A stretch of 64,000 bases of DNA from Clostridia bacterium. GTDB lineage: Bacteria; Bacillota; Clostridia; Christensenellales; Borkfalkiaceae. The stretch covers positions 1-64,000 of the forward strand of contig JAFTTJ010000009.1 in the NCBI GenBank assembly GCA_017466825.1, given 5' to 3'. Both the position numbers and the translations under genes were made by a program. The notes beneath the pieces are model-generated. The model made no database searches. It saw nothing but the letters and a program-made list of their open reading frames with translations, and was not told where the DNA came from. Shown piece by piece: positions 34,201-42,479 of the stretch (positions are counted from its first letter, which is position 1; every line of letters starts with the position of its first letter).

Positions 34201-35583
34201 TTAATATTTAATCTTATTTTCTACGTATGCGACGACTTCGGAAATGGGCATACGGATTTGTTCCATAGTATCTCTATCGCGAAGGGTTACGGTGTCGTCT
34301 GCCAAGGTGTCAAAGTCTACGGTTACGCAGTAAGGCGTGCCGATTTCGTCTTGACGGCGATATCTTTTACCGATTGAGCCCGCTTCGTCGTAAGTACAGG
34401 GGAAATGCTTGCAAAGCGACTTATAAAGGGCTTTTGCCTTTTCACCCATCTCTTTTTTCTGAAGGGGAAGAACGCAAACTTTATAAGCCGAAATTGCGGG
34501 ATGGAAGTGCATTACTACTCTGGTATCGCCACCTTCCAAAACTTCTTCGTCGTAGGCTTCGGATAAAACTGCGAGCATGAGTCTGTCCGCGCCGATAGAA
34601 TACTCGATAACGTACGGAATAAACTTTTCGCCGTTGCCCGAGTCTACGTAATTCATATTCTTGCCCGAATATTCTTGGTGGCGGGAAAGGTCGTAATTAG
34701 TTCTGTTGTGAATACCGTTGAGTTCCGACCAACCCATGGGGAAATTGTATTGAATATCGCAGGCGCTCTTTGCGTAGTGCGCGAGTTTATCGTGATCTTT
34801 AAAACGAAGATTTTCTTCCTTAAAGCCGAGAGAGAGCAAAAAGTCCCAAGCCTCTTTTTTATATTCTTCGTAGTACTCGCCGTCAGTACCTTCTTTGCAG
34901 AACCATTGATGTTCCATTTGTTCAAACTCGATAGTTCTGAAAATAAAGTTGCCGGGGGTGATTTCGTTACGGAACGCCTTGCCGATTTGAGCGATACCGA
35001 AAGGTATTTTCGCCCTAGTCGAGCGTTGAACGTTTAAAAAGTTTACAAACTCGCCCTGAGCCGTTTCGGGACGAAGGTAAATCTTGTTTTGGTTACCTTC
35101 GGTAACACCCCTTGACGTTTCAAACATAAGGTTGAAGTTACGGATAGGCGTCCAGTTAAACTTACCGCAGATGGGGCATTTAACTTGATGCTCGTTGATA
35201 TAGTCTTGCATTTCTTCCTGACTCATTGCGTCGGGATTTACTTGACCTTTAGAGTGGGTTTCGATAAGGTTATCCGCTCTTTGACGGGCTTTACATTCCT
35301 TACAGTCCATTTTGGGATCGGAGAAACTTGCGGTATGACCGGACGCTTCCCAAACTCTGCTGTTCATCAAAATAGCAGCGTCTACGCCGAAAGAGTTTTC
35401 GCTTTCTTGAACGAATTTTTTCCACCAAGCCTTTTTGATGTTGTTTTTGATTTCAACGCCGACGGGGCCGTAGTCCCAAGTGTTGCCCATACCGTCGTAT
35501 ATGTCGCTACCCGGGAAGATAATTCCCTTGGTCTTACAAAGGTTTACGAGTTTTTCCATCGTAACCGCTCTTTTTTCTGCCAT
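34201..35583 (-). CDS. glyS: Glycyl-tRNA synthetase (dimeric type)
   Basis: This 460-residue single-chain class II synthetase is of the alpha2 type found in Gram-positives, archaea and eukaryotes. It has the N-terminal GIIFPGSDIYDGMGNTWDYG block, a CxxC pair (CKECKARQRAD, then VKCPICGKF), motif 2 FRNEITPGNFIFRTIEFEQME and motif 3 SIGADRLMLAVLSEA, then the anticodon-binding domain. The start has an AGGAG site. It is transcribed ahead of glnS. Confidence 0.96.
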   Translation of the reverse strand: MAEKRAVTMEKLVNLCKTKGIIFPGSDIYDGMGNTWDYGPVGVEIKNNIKKAWWKKFVQESENSFGVDAAILMNSRVWEASGHTASFSDPKMDCKECKARQRADNLIETHSKGQVNPDAMSQEEMQDYINEHQVKCPICGKFNWTPIRNFNLMFETSRGVTEGNQNKIYLRPETAQGEFVNFLNVQRSTRAKIPFGIAQIGKAFRNEITPGNFIFRTIEFEQMEHQWFCKEGTDGEYYEEYKKEAWDFLLSLGFKEENLRFKDHDKLAHYAKSACDIQYNFPMGWSELNGIHNRTNYDLSRHQEYSGKNMNYVDSGNGEKFIPYVIEYSIGADRLMLAVLSEAYDEEVLEGGDTRVVMHFHPAISAYKVCVLPLQKKEMGEKAKALYKSLCKHFPCTYDEAGSIGKRYRRQDEIGTPYCVTVDFDTLADDTVTLRDRDTMEQIRMPISEVVAYVENKIKY

Positions 35584-35737
35584 AGTTTTCTCCTAAACAT
35601 TTAATAAATATATATATTATATTTATTTTATTTTTTTATGTCAAGTAAATTAAATTGCAAAAACTGTTGACTTTTTTAAAAGAAATTTTTATCATTGTAT
35701 ATATCACCAATTTGAACATTTTTAACGGAATTTTACT

Positions 35738-36463
35738 ATGGCTGAAAAAACGAAAGAAAACGTACATGAAAATCATAGACAACGCTTAAAAGATAGGTTT
35801 TTGAAAAATCCTAATTCTTTAAACAAGCACGAACTTTTAGAACTCTTGCTATTTTACTCTATTCCACGCAAAAACGTAAATCCGCTCGCGCATAAACTCT
35901 TGGATAAGTTCGGCTCGGTCAACGCCGTTTTGACGGCGGACACCAACGAACTTTTAACCGTTGACGGCGTTGGGGACAATACGGCGGTTTACCTTTCGCT
36001 ACTCGGCAAGATTTTGGACGTTACGACTGAAGAAGATTTGGAAAACGACCTTAGAATTTACAATCTTGAATCGGTTAAAAAATACCTTTTTAAGTTTTTT
36101 GCAAGTTACGACAAAGAAGTATTTTTCGCTTTCTTCCTTTCAAAAACTAACAAGGTTATAGCCAAAGTTTCATATACGTCGGATAGGGTCGACGAGATAA
36201 ACTTTTTGCTAAGCGAGTTTTCACGCTCGTTTGCAAACATCAAACCGCACGCCGTAGTCGTTGCGCACAACCACCCGTCGGGCAATCCGTCGCCGTCGAG
36301 TAAAGACGACTCGTCTACTGAAAAGATGTATTTGATGTTTTCACTTTCGGGCGTCAAATTTTACGACCACGTAATTATTGCAGGCAATAAACTTTACAGT
36401 TATAGTTCGGACGGCAGGCTCGACAAGATTGCAAAATCTATAAACGCCAAATTCGACGTTTAG
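35738..36463 (+). CDS. radC: RadC-like JAB/MPN+ domain protein
   Basis: The 241-residue protein has an N-terminal helix-hairpin-helix part (LLDKFGSVNAVLTADTNELL, VDGVGDNTAVYL) and a C-terminal MPN+ domain with the zinc-binding HNHPSGNPSPSSKDD near residue 188. Despite the historical name, a repair role is doubtful; members occur in conjugative and defence settings too. The promoter is TTGACT and TATCAT 17 bp apart. The ribosome site is weak. It is the last cellular gene before the phage-head module, facing it. Confidence 0.9.
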   Translation: MAEKTKENVHENHRQRLKDRFLKNPNSLNKHELLELLLFYSIPRKNVNPLAHKLLDKFGSVNAVLTADTNELLTVDGVGDNTAVYLSLLGKILDVTTEEDLENDLRIYNLESVKKYLFKFFASYDKEVFFAFFLSKTNKVIAKVSYTSDRVDEINFLLSEFSRSFANIKPHAVVVAHNHPSGNPSPSSKDDSSTEKMYLMFSLSGVKFYDHVIIAGNKLYSYSSDGRLDKIAKSINAKFDV

Positions 36464-36497
36464 CCTATTGATAAAAATATAAGCGCTAATGATAAAC

Positions 36498-36530
36498 GGC
36501 GTGGCTACTAAACGTAGCCACGCCTTTTTT
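36498..36530 (+). terminator. Terminator after radC
   Basis: GGCGTGGCTA and TAGCCACGCC form a 10-bp stem followed by TTTTTT. Confidence 0.92.
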
Positions 36531-36555
36531 CTTTTTGCTATTAAATTTTATCGTT

Positions 36556-36569
36556 TAATCGACTTATAG
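36556..36569 (-). repeat. Dispersed 14-mer CTATAAGTCGATTA, copy 6
   Basis: An exact copy on the reverse strand between radC and the phage-head module. Confidence 0.85.
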
Positions 36570-36582
36570 GCTATTATTTGCC

Positions 36583-37509
36583 TTATTTTTCAAAGTAACG
36601 CTTTAAGGTTTCGTAACCCTTTGAACCTATATGGTCGGTTATATATCCCTTATCTTTTTTAAGTTCGGTTAAAGCGTCTTCGCCAAGCGAATAGTAGTAG
36701 CCGTAAAAGGCCTTAGTCTTATCCGCAACCATCTTGACGTACTCGGACGAATTCTCTTCCGAAAGGTCTATGCCCTGCGCTTTTGCGTTTGCAATAAACT
36801 CGGCTTTTTGCTGACGAATTTTGTTATTATACTCGTCGACTTCGTTTTTCTTCTTTTCGTAACTTGCAAGAAGGTCTTGAATTTTTTCGTTTATGCCGTA
36901 ACTCTTTTCGGCGGAAAGTTCGGAAATCTTGTTTAAAAGCGTTGCGTCGATCTCGTTAATTTTGTCGTCGATTTCGCCAACCGCCTTATCTCTATCTTTT
37001 AAAATTCCACCTTCTGCCGAGAGTTTTTCGTTTTCAATATCGTTTAAGAGTTGAGCGACGATAGACGACCTTGAAAGACCCCTTTTCATTGCTTGATTAG
37101 AAGTATTTTCCTTTGCCGTGTTAGCGCTTGCCCTAATTTGAGCGAGCGAACTTTCGGCGCGCTCGTACAAATCGTCCTTTTCGGCTTGCTTTTTCTTCTT
37201 TTTATACTCGCTTTCCGTCTGCGCCGTGCTTATCTTCGCGTCGTACACGGGCGCGATTTGGTCGGTTGCAGTTTTAGCAGTTTCTTCCAGCGTTGGCGGA
37301 GTATACTTCTTTTCTACCGCAACGGGTATTTTCATATCCCCGAAAGTCCTTTCAGGGGTTGAGTCGTATTCGTTTTGAATTACGTTTATCGTCTCTTTTA
37401 ATTTCTTCTTCTCTTCGGTATCCACCTTAGACTCTTCCGTTTGAGTTTCTTCCTTGCCTAAATTTTTAAAATCAGTTTCCGTAAACAGCGGTCTTCCCGT
37501 TCTCCACAT
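36583..37509 (-). CDS. Coiled-coil protein at the end of the phage-head module
   Basis: The 308-residue product is Lys/Glu/Asp-rich and mostly helical, with strong coiled-coil character from about residue 90 to 250 (ERAESSLAQIRASA, KDRDKAVGEIDDKINEIDATLL, KIQDLLASYEKKKNEVDEYNNKIRQQK). It is the last gene of the head operon. In P22-like phages this place holds tail-needle or injection proteins, which are also helical, but I see no sequence motif that decides between them. It starts four bases after the previous stop with a GGAG site. No signal peptide. Confidence 0.65.
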   Translation of the reverse strand: MWRTGRPLFTETDFKNLGKEETQTEESKVDTEEKKKLKETINVIQNEYDSTPERTFGDMKIPVAVEKKYTPPTLEETAKTATDQIAPVYDAKISTAQTESEYKKKKKQAEKDDLYERAESSLAQIRASANTAKENTSNQAMKRGLSRSSIVAQLLNDIENEKLSAEGGILKDRDKAVGEIDDKINEIDATLLNKISELSAEKSYGINEKIQDLLASYEKKKNEVDEYNNKIRQQKAEFIANAKAQGIDLSEENSSEYVKMVADKTKAFYGYYYSLGEDALTELKKDKGYITDHIGSKGYETLKRYFEK

Positions 37510-37512
37510 ATC

Positions 37513-38625
37513 TTATTCTCCTTTTAAAATTTCGTTTCCACGGCGGATCATATATTTATCCGCGTTGAATTTTACGCACTCGTCGCCGACGGCTAAATAC
37601 TCTATCGTTCCGTCTGAAAGGTCGAGTTGGGCAATGCCTTCGCCGTAATTGTAAACTGCGAATAACCTTTCGTCAATCTCGCAAAGTCTAACGTTTTTCA
37701 CCTTGCCGAGAGCGTGCTTTTTTACCGTTTCGTCCGAGCCGTATTCCTTTTCTAAAACGACGCAGTTATCGTTTAAATCGTAGTAATAAAGGTATCGCCT
37801 ATATTTGCCGTCGTAAAACCCGACGTCGTTTGCCTTAAAAAGCGCCTTCGACATATTCGTTTCGTCACCCTTGCTATATAAACAGTAAGCAACGCCAGAT
37901 TTTATCAAGTAGTATTCCTTGACGCCTTCATTAAAAGAAATGGCGCAACGAGAAAAACTCTCTTTAAAAGCGTATTCGTCGTAGGGCTTAGCCGAATACG
38001 GGTCGAAGGTGTAAATTTTACGCTCTCCGCTAAGCGTTTTACAAAGAGCGAAAATCTCGTCGTCGCTAGCACCCACGCTACACGTTTCAATCCCTGTAAC
38101 GGACATCTTTATCTCGTAATCGTCAACGCTGTAAAAAGAGAGCGTATCCCCGATAAAAACCGCTAAAAAACTATCGTTTACGTAGTCTATAAACGGCTCT
38201 ATAGGTTGATTAATCGCCTTTCCTTTAAATTTTGCGGATATGCAAAAATTCTCTATTCCGTAAAAATTATCAAAGTCAATTTCAAGACAAATAACGTTTT
38301 TACCAACGTTTAAAGGCAGGGCGATTTGAGTGTTAAACGGGGCTATACCAACCCTTGAAATTTTAAAATCACCGCAAGAAACGGAATACTTAAAACCTTG
38401 CTCCGACTCTTTTATAACGCTCAAATCTAAGCAAGCGCAAGTCTTTTCGTCGGCGTTTATAAGGAAGTATTTTTTGAAGGGATTTTGGTAGACGGTCATA
38501 TTTAGAGACTCTTTAAACTCGTTCACTCCCGTCTTTTTTTGCCCCTTTTTTTCAATGGCGAATATTCTTTGTTCAAGTTCGTCCGCCCTGATTTCCAATC
38601 TTTTAAAATTTTTATTATCGCTCAT
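37513..38625 (-). CDS. Phage structural protein of unknown role, 370 residues
   Basis: The gene overlaps the preceding stop by four bases (ATGA), a sign of coupled translation. A short charged helix (residues 5-30) is followed by a beta-rich body with repeated strand-turn units such as YYLIKSGVAYCLYSKGDE and KYRRYLYYYDLNDNCVVLEKEY, which suggests a propeller or beta-barrel. Position after the stabilization-like protein fits a tail or head-closure part. I do not recognise a family. It is intact and codon use matches its neighbours. Confidence 0.65.
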   Translation of the reverse strand: MSDNKNFKRLEIRADELEQRIFAIEKKGQKKTGVNEFKESLNMTVYQNPFKKYFLINADEKTCACLDLSVIKESEQGFKYSVSCGDFKISRVGIAPFNTQIALPLNVGKNVICLEIDFDNFYGIENFCISAKFKGKAINQPIEPFIDYVNDSFLAVFIGDTLSFYSVDDYEIKMSVTGIETCSVGASDDEIFALCKTLSGERKIYTFDPYSAKPYDEYAFKESFSRCAISFNEGVKEYYLIKSGVAYCLYSKGDETNMSKALFKANDVGFYDGKYRRYLYYYDLNDNCVVLEKEYGSDETVKKHALGKVKNVRLCEIDERLFAVYNYGEGIAQLDLSDGTIEYLAVGDECVKFNADKYMIRRGNEILKGE

Positions 38626-40037
38626 CTGTAATAGGAAAATTCAAGTTCAAAACCCGAAATTTCCGCCTTCACCCCCACTACCATAATCTTAAAAGAAAAT
38701 GCGTTTCCGTACACGTTAGGCTTTACAACACACTTTCCGTTTTTTGGCTCTACCGTAAACGGATACGCTTTTCCGTCGGCAACAACGGTCAGTTTTACGG
38801 TTAAGTTAGAGTTGAAAGTTATTTCGGTAAGCCGTTTTCGCTTTGCGCTAACCCCAAAATCACTCTCTTTACTTTCCCATTCCATAGGTATCGCTTCACC
38901 GCAAAAACCCTGATCTTTAGCAAATTCGCAAATACTTTTAGCCCCCCTTTCATAGGCTAAAAGGGAATATTCTTCATCAGTTTTAAGCAGGCAAATTTCC
39001 GAAATTAGCCCTATGAAAATAATTTCACCGTCGCTACCGTTTGGCTTTATCGTCAAAACGCCGTTGTCGTAGGAGTCGCCGTGTAAAAACTGTAAAAGAT
39101 AATACGCCGTGCCGTTATAGTAACGCCCTTTGACGAAGTAAGCGTCGGTGCTAACCTTGCCGAACCAAGGATCGGAAACCCTTTCGGCGTTGTAACCGTC
39201 GAAGCGGTACAGCCCGTCGGTTGCAAAAAACATAATGCAATCCCCACACGACATTATAGTATTTTTTAAAATTTTACCGCATGAAGTCAACAGATGAGAT
39301 ACCGAAAATTCGGTTTGGTCGCCGTAGGCGGTAACCCTAGAAACGCCAAAAGACGAAAAGACGTAAACGTGCCCACCGAGAGGTAAAACGCAAAGCATTT
39401 CACCGCGGTCTTCGCCCAAATCGATAAATCCTGCTTCGCTTAAAGAAACGTTCCAGTTAGTCGGGTCAAAATCGTCCGAAAACCAAAGCGCGCCGTCTAC
39501 CCCACCGCTCGTTATAAAGAGCCTTTCAGAGTGTATGCACATACTCGTTATGGGCGGAGCGCCTTCAACCTTTTGCCAATTTTCACCGTCGTAAATTACA
39601 AGTCCGTCCTCTTCGCTCGAAAGCAATAAAACGTCCTTTCCATTGTAGTTATAACACACCCCAATTGGCGTTTGATTAAAGACAAGTCCGTCTATAAGTT
39701 GAAATATGCCACCTGATGCCGAGCAATCGTAGACTAAACCGTCGTCCGTACAAATGACTATTCTATCGTCTTTTTTATCGTATTCATAGTCTTTTCGGTT
39801 ATAAAAATACATTGCAGCGATATGATAAAAGCCGTCGTAAACGTACTTATCGTAAAGCATTTTTAGCCCGAGTGAATTTTTTAAAGCCCCGTCCTTACAC
39901 GAAAAATTATAGGCAAGATTGGCCTTGTTGTAACCGCCGACCGAACCGTCGTAAGTTGCGTCGATACCATAAAATCTACGAAATGCAACCCGTGATTTTT
40001 TGGGTTTTACAAGGTTTAAATTTTTTACAATCCCCAT
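38622..40037 (-). CDS. Head-completion / DNA-stabilization protein (P22 gp10-like by position and length)
   Basis: At 471 residues it matches the size of the P22 gp10 packaged-DNA stabilization protein and lies two genes after the coat gene, as expected. The chain is beta-rich with propeller-like units (CIHSERLFITSGGVDGALWF, GGHVYVFSSFGVSRVTAYGD, MFFATDGLYRFDGYNAERV). Such proteins plug the portal after packaging. The assignment rests on synteny, length and fold type rather than on a motif. It overlaps the connector gene by 13 bases and has a GGCAGG site. Confidence 0.6.
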   Translation of the reverse strand: MGIVKNLNLVKPKKSRVAFRRFYGIDATYDGSVGGYNKANLAYNFSCKDGALKNSLGLKMLYDKYVYDGFYHIAAMYFYNRKDYEYDKKDDRIVICTDDGLVYDCSASGGIFQLIDGLVFNQTPIGVCYNYNGKDVLLLSSEEDGLVIYDGENWQKVEGAPPITSMCIHSERLFITSGGVDGALWFSDDFDPTNWNVSLSEAGFIDLGEDRGEMLCVLPLGGHVYVFSSFGVSRVTAYGDQTEFSVSHLLTSCGKILKNTIMSCGDCIMFFATDGLYRFDGYNAERVSDPWFGKVSTDAYFVKGRYYNGTAYYLLQFLHGDSYDNGVLTIKPNGSDGEIIFIGLISEICLLKTDEEYSLLAYERGAKSICEFAKDQGFCGEAIPMEWESKESDFGVSAKRKRLTEITFNSNLTVKLTVVADGKAYPFTVEPKNGKCVVKPNVYGNAFSFKIMVVGVKAEISGFELEFSYYR

Positions 40038-40585
40038 CTTTTACCTGCCTTTAACCGTCTTCTTTTAAAGTCGATTTTAACTTCGGTGGCTTGGCGGTAC
40101 TTGCTTTCCCAGTTGGCGCTCTCTTCCACCCTGCCTTTGATTAGGCAATATTCGGAAGCGACGCCGTAGAAAAACGCCCTATATCCAACCGCCTTGCCAT
40201 AGTAGGCGAAATCGTCGTCAACGACGGCATTTTCGGGAATATATTCGTATATTAACGTAGCCCCTTTTTCACCCGTGATAATCTTACCGTTTCTCATGGC
40301 GTAAGAAATGCTTTCACCTTTGGAGTTTTTCACGTCAACTACCCTTTTAAAAGTTGGCGACAAGGTATTTAAGTCAACTTTTTCACCACTTAACACGGCA
40401 GTCGCTTGCAAGCCTAAATAGTTGATTGCAACGTCGTTTAAAACGCCGTTGTAGGCGGTGAGAAGACAGCCTAAAACGTCGACGGCGGTTTCGTCGCCTT
40501 TTTCAGAACCGTTTTTTATGAGCGTGGCTACGCTCTGACTTTCAACCGTTTTTGCAACGTCTCCTAATAATTCTCTTATTTTCAT
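40025..40585 (-). CDS. Phage head-tail connector/adaptor-like protein
   Basis: The 186-residue protein is helical at its start (REELL-type repeats, DVLGCLLTAYNGVLNDVAINYL). It has a central beta section and a helical C-terminal part (FFYGVASEYCLIKGRVEESANWESKYRQATEVKIDFKRR cut by charged turns). Size, fold and position directly after the coat gene fit the ring adaptor that joins portal to tail. The start has a GGAG site. Two hairpins separate it from the coat gene, likely to lower its expression relative to coat. Confidence 0.65.
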   Translation of the reverse strand: MKIRELLGDVAKTVESQSVATLIKNGSEKGDETAVDVLGCLLTAYNGVLNDVAINYLGLQATAVLSGEKVDLNTLSPTFKRVVDVKNSKGESISYAMRNGKIITGEKGATLIYEYIPENAVVDDDFAYYGKAVGYRAFFYGVASEYCLIKGRVEESANWESKYRQATEVKIDFKRRRLKAGKRWGL

Positions 40586-40598
40586 AACTTCTCCAAAT

Positions 40599-40647
40599 AC
40601 GGCGACGGGTACTCCCGTCGCCGTTGATCGCTACGGTATATACCGTA
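40599..40647 (-). promoter_or_regulatory. Two hairpins between coat and connector genes
   Basis: ACGGCGACGGG/CCCGTCGCCGT (40599-40624, 11 bp) and the palindrome TACGGTATATACCGTA (40632-40647) fill the gap. Neither has a T tract on the reverse strand, so they may stabilise the coat mRNA or partly block read-through. Confidence 0.6.
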
Positions 40648-40653
40648 TTTTTA

Positions 40654-41823
40654 TTAGCTTTCGCTGATGTTGGTGATGACCGCTTGACCGCAAGGTCTGG
40701 TACAAATAAGGTCTGCATATTTAACTAAAGTCGCGGTATAAGTCGGTTTTCCCGCTTTTTGGCGAAGAACTTTACCGTCTTCATCTTCAAGCCACTTCCA
40801 GTCGCAAAGTTGATGAAGAGCAAAGTCGTCGGTGTTTAAAAGATACATAGTTCCCTTGGGGCAGAATCTATCTGAAACGATGGGAATACCGTTATAGGAA
40901 AGCGCCTTGTAACCGCCTTTGAGTTCCATGGTGTCTAAATTTCTCTTATAGGTTGAAAGATGCTTTTGGAAGGCTCTCTTTACGCCTGACGAACAAACGA
41001 TAAAGTTTACTCTACTGCCGTAGTTGTCTTCAAGGGTATCGATTGCCTTTTGAATTTCGACTTCGCTTATTTCGCCGTTTAAAGTGCGTTTGTAAGGCAC
41101 GAGCCACTTATTGGTCGCCCTTTCAAGTCCGTAAAGGGTTGCCGAGTCGCCGAAAATTGCGCCAAGCCCCGTGATTTCTTTATTTGCCGAACCTTGAAGA
41201 ACTATTTTATAGCCACCCAAAACCGAACCGATTTCAATTTCCGCGCCACTTATGGTAATATTATTCGTACTTCTGTCGACGGCAAGGATTTTTCTACCGA
41301 CTACGGGCGTATCTTCCATCGCGTCGGTTTTTATATCGATAATCATACCTTCAACGATATTTACGACCGAATCGACCTTAATAGAGTTCATTGAAAACGA
41401 TTGAACCTTAGCGATCACGCCCGAGCCGTCGCCGTATAACATTCTGCCGAAGTTGAAAGAAGACGCTTTTACAAGCCCTTCCATTTCGGCGTTTAAAAGA
41501 TTGACGAACGCGCCCACGTCGTTTTGAGAAGCCCTTATCGCCTTGTCGGAAATTTCGATAGTGCCGTAAAGGTTTTTAAGGGTGGAAACGATTTGCTCGT
41601 AATTGTTACCAGACGGAGTGGGAAGATCGCCGTCTTCGTCGCCAGCGCCGATACCGCCGTTAATACCGTACTTTACGAGTCTTCTTACTTCTTTACCCCA
41701 AACGTCGGTAGTCGTCTGCTTGATTGCAGAGAGCAAGGGGTTAATTTCGGTGTTGAGTTGATCTGTTACCGCTCCAAGATATAGAGTTTTAAGCGCTTTA
41801 TCCGCGCTAGTCATTGTTACCAT
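40654..41823 (-). CDS. Major capsid (coat) protein, P22/gp5-like
   Basis: The 389-residue protein follows the scaffold gene. It begins with a helical arm (TSADKALKTLYLGAVTDQLNTEI), has a long spine helix (SDKAIRASQNDVGAFVNLLNAEM) and a C-terminal beta part with IPIVSDRFCPKGTMYLLNTDDFALHQL, a pattern typical of HK97-fold coat proteins of this group. The ribosome site, AAAGGAG, is the best in the module, fitting its need for high expression. No stop, frameshift or deletion is visible. Confidence 0.85.
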   Translation of the reverse strand: MVTMTSADKALKTLYLGAVTDQLNTEINPLLSAIKQTTTDVWGKEVRRLVKYGINGGIGAGDEDGDLPTPSGNNYEQIVSTLKNLYGTIEISDKAIRASQNDVGAFVNLLNAEMEGLVKASSFNFGRMLYGDGSGVIAKVQSFSMNSIKVDSVVNIVEGMIIDIKTDAMEDTPVVGRKILAVDRSTNNITISGAEIEIGSVLGGYKIVLQGSANKEITGLGAIFGDSATLYGLERATNKWLVPYKRTLNGEISEVEIQKAIDTLEDNYGSRVNFIVCSSGVKRAFQKHLSTYKRNLDTMELKGGYKALSYNGIPIVSDRFCPKGTMYLLNTDDFALHQLCDWKWLEDEDGKVLRQKAGKPTYTATLVKYADLICTRPCGQAVITNISES

Positions 41824-41859
41824 ATATTTATCTCCTTTTTTTTGTGTAATTCCAAACGG

Positions 41860-42465
41860 TTAGAAAACCGTGGAATGCTTGATAAAAGTTTGCGCGATAG
41901 TCGATGCGTCGGCTATCGACTTAGGTTTTAAGGGTGGGGTTTTAAGTCCCGTCCCCTTTACCGTTTTTGCCGTCGGCTTTGCTTCCATTACTTTTTTGAG
42001 ATATTCCCTTATCGCTAGTTCCGAAAATTCTTTGCCGAGTTTTTCGCCGTTGGCTTTTTCGGAAAGTTTATTTTCGGCTTCGCCGAGTTCTCTCTCTAAA
42101 ATTTTGATGTAAGCGTCCTGCCGTGAAAGTGAATTTTGACTTGAAATCTCACTCTCGATTTTGTCGGCGTATTTTACGGCGAGCGGATAACGCCCGTTGA
42201 AATCCGTCGCCGTAAGAGTTTCGTCCCCTACTCTAAAAACCGCTTTCCCCCCTTGGGAACGGCTTTTGAGTTCCCCTTCGACCGCCTTGAGCCTTTGACT
42301 GCGCCTTGTGAACTCGGATTCAAGACTTTCGTAGGCTTTAAGAAGTGTCTGCGCATCCTTGAATTTACCCAGCGGTTTTACCTGTTGCTCGCCGTCGCCA
42401 ATTACATTTTCTGCCCCTGCAGATTGCGATGCGACCGCCGTTAATTCTACGTCAATACTCTTCAT
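41860..42465 (-). CDS. Capsid scaffolding protein
   Basis: This highly charged, helical protein of 201 residues lies between portal and coat genes, the invariant place of the scaffold in P22-like heads. Coiled-coil stretches (LLKAYESLESEFTRRSQRL and LERELGEAENKLSEKA) and a flexible Pro/Lys tail are seen. An ATG at 42474 is in frame but too close to the AAGGA site; the ATG at 42465 is spaced well. It should fill the prohead and be released or cleaved before packaging. No protease gene is present, so release without cleavage is likely (inference). Confidence 0.75.
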   Translation of the reverse strand: MKSIDVELTAVASQSAGAENVIGDGEQQVKPLGKFKDAQTLLKAYESLESEFTRRSQRLKAVEGELKSRSQGGKAVFRVGDETLTATDFNGRYPLAVKYADKIESEISSQNSLSRQDAYIKILERELGEAENKLSEKANGEKLGKEFSELAIREYLKKVMEAKPTAKTVKGTGLKTPPLKPKSIADASTIAQTFIKHSTVF

Positions 42466-42479
42466 AACCACCATCCTTT

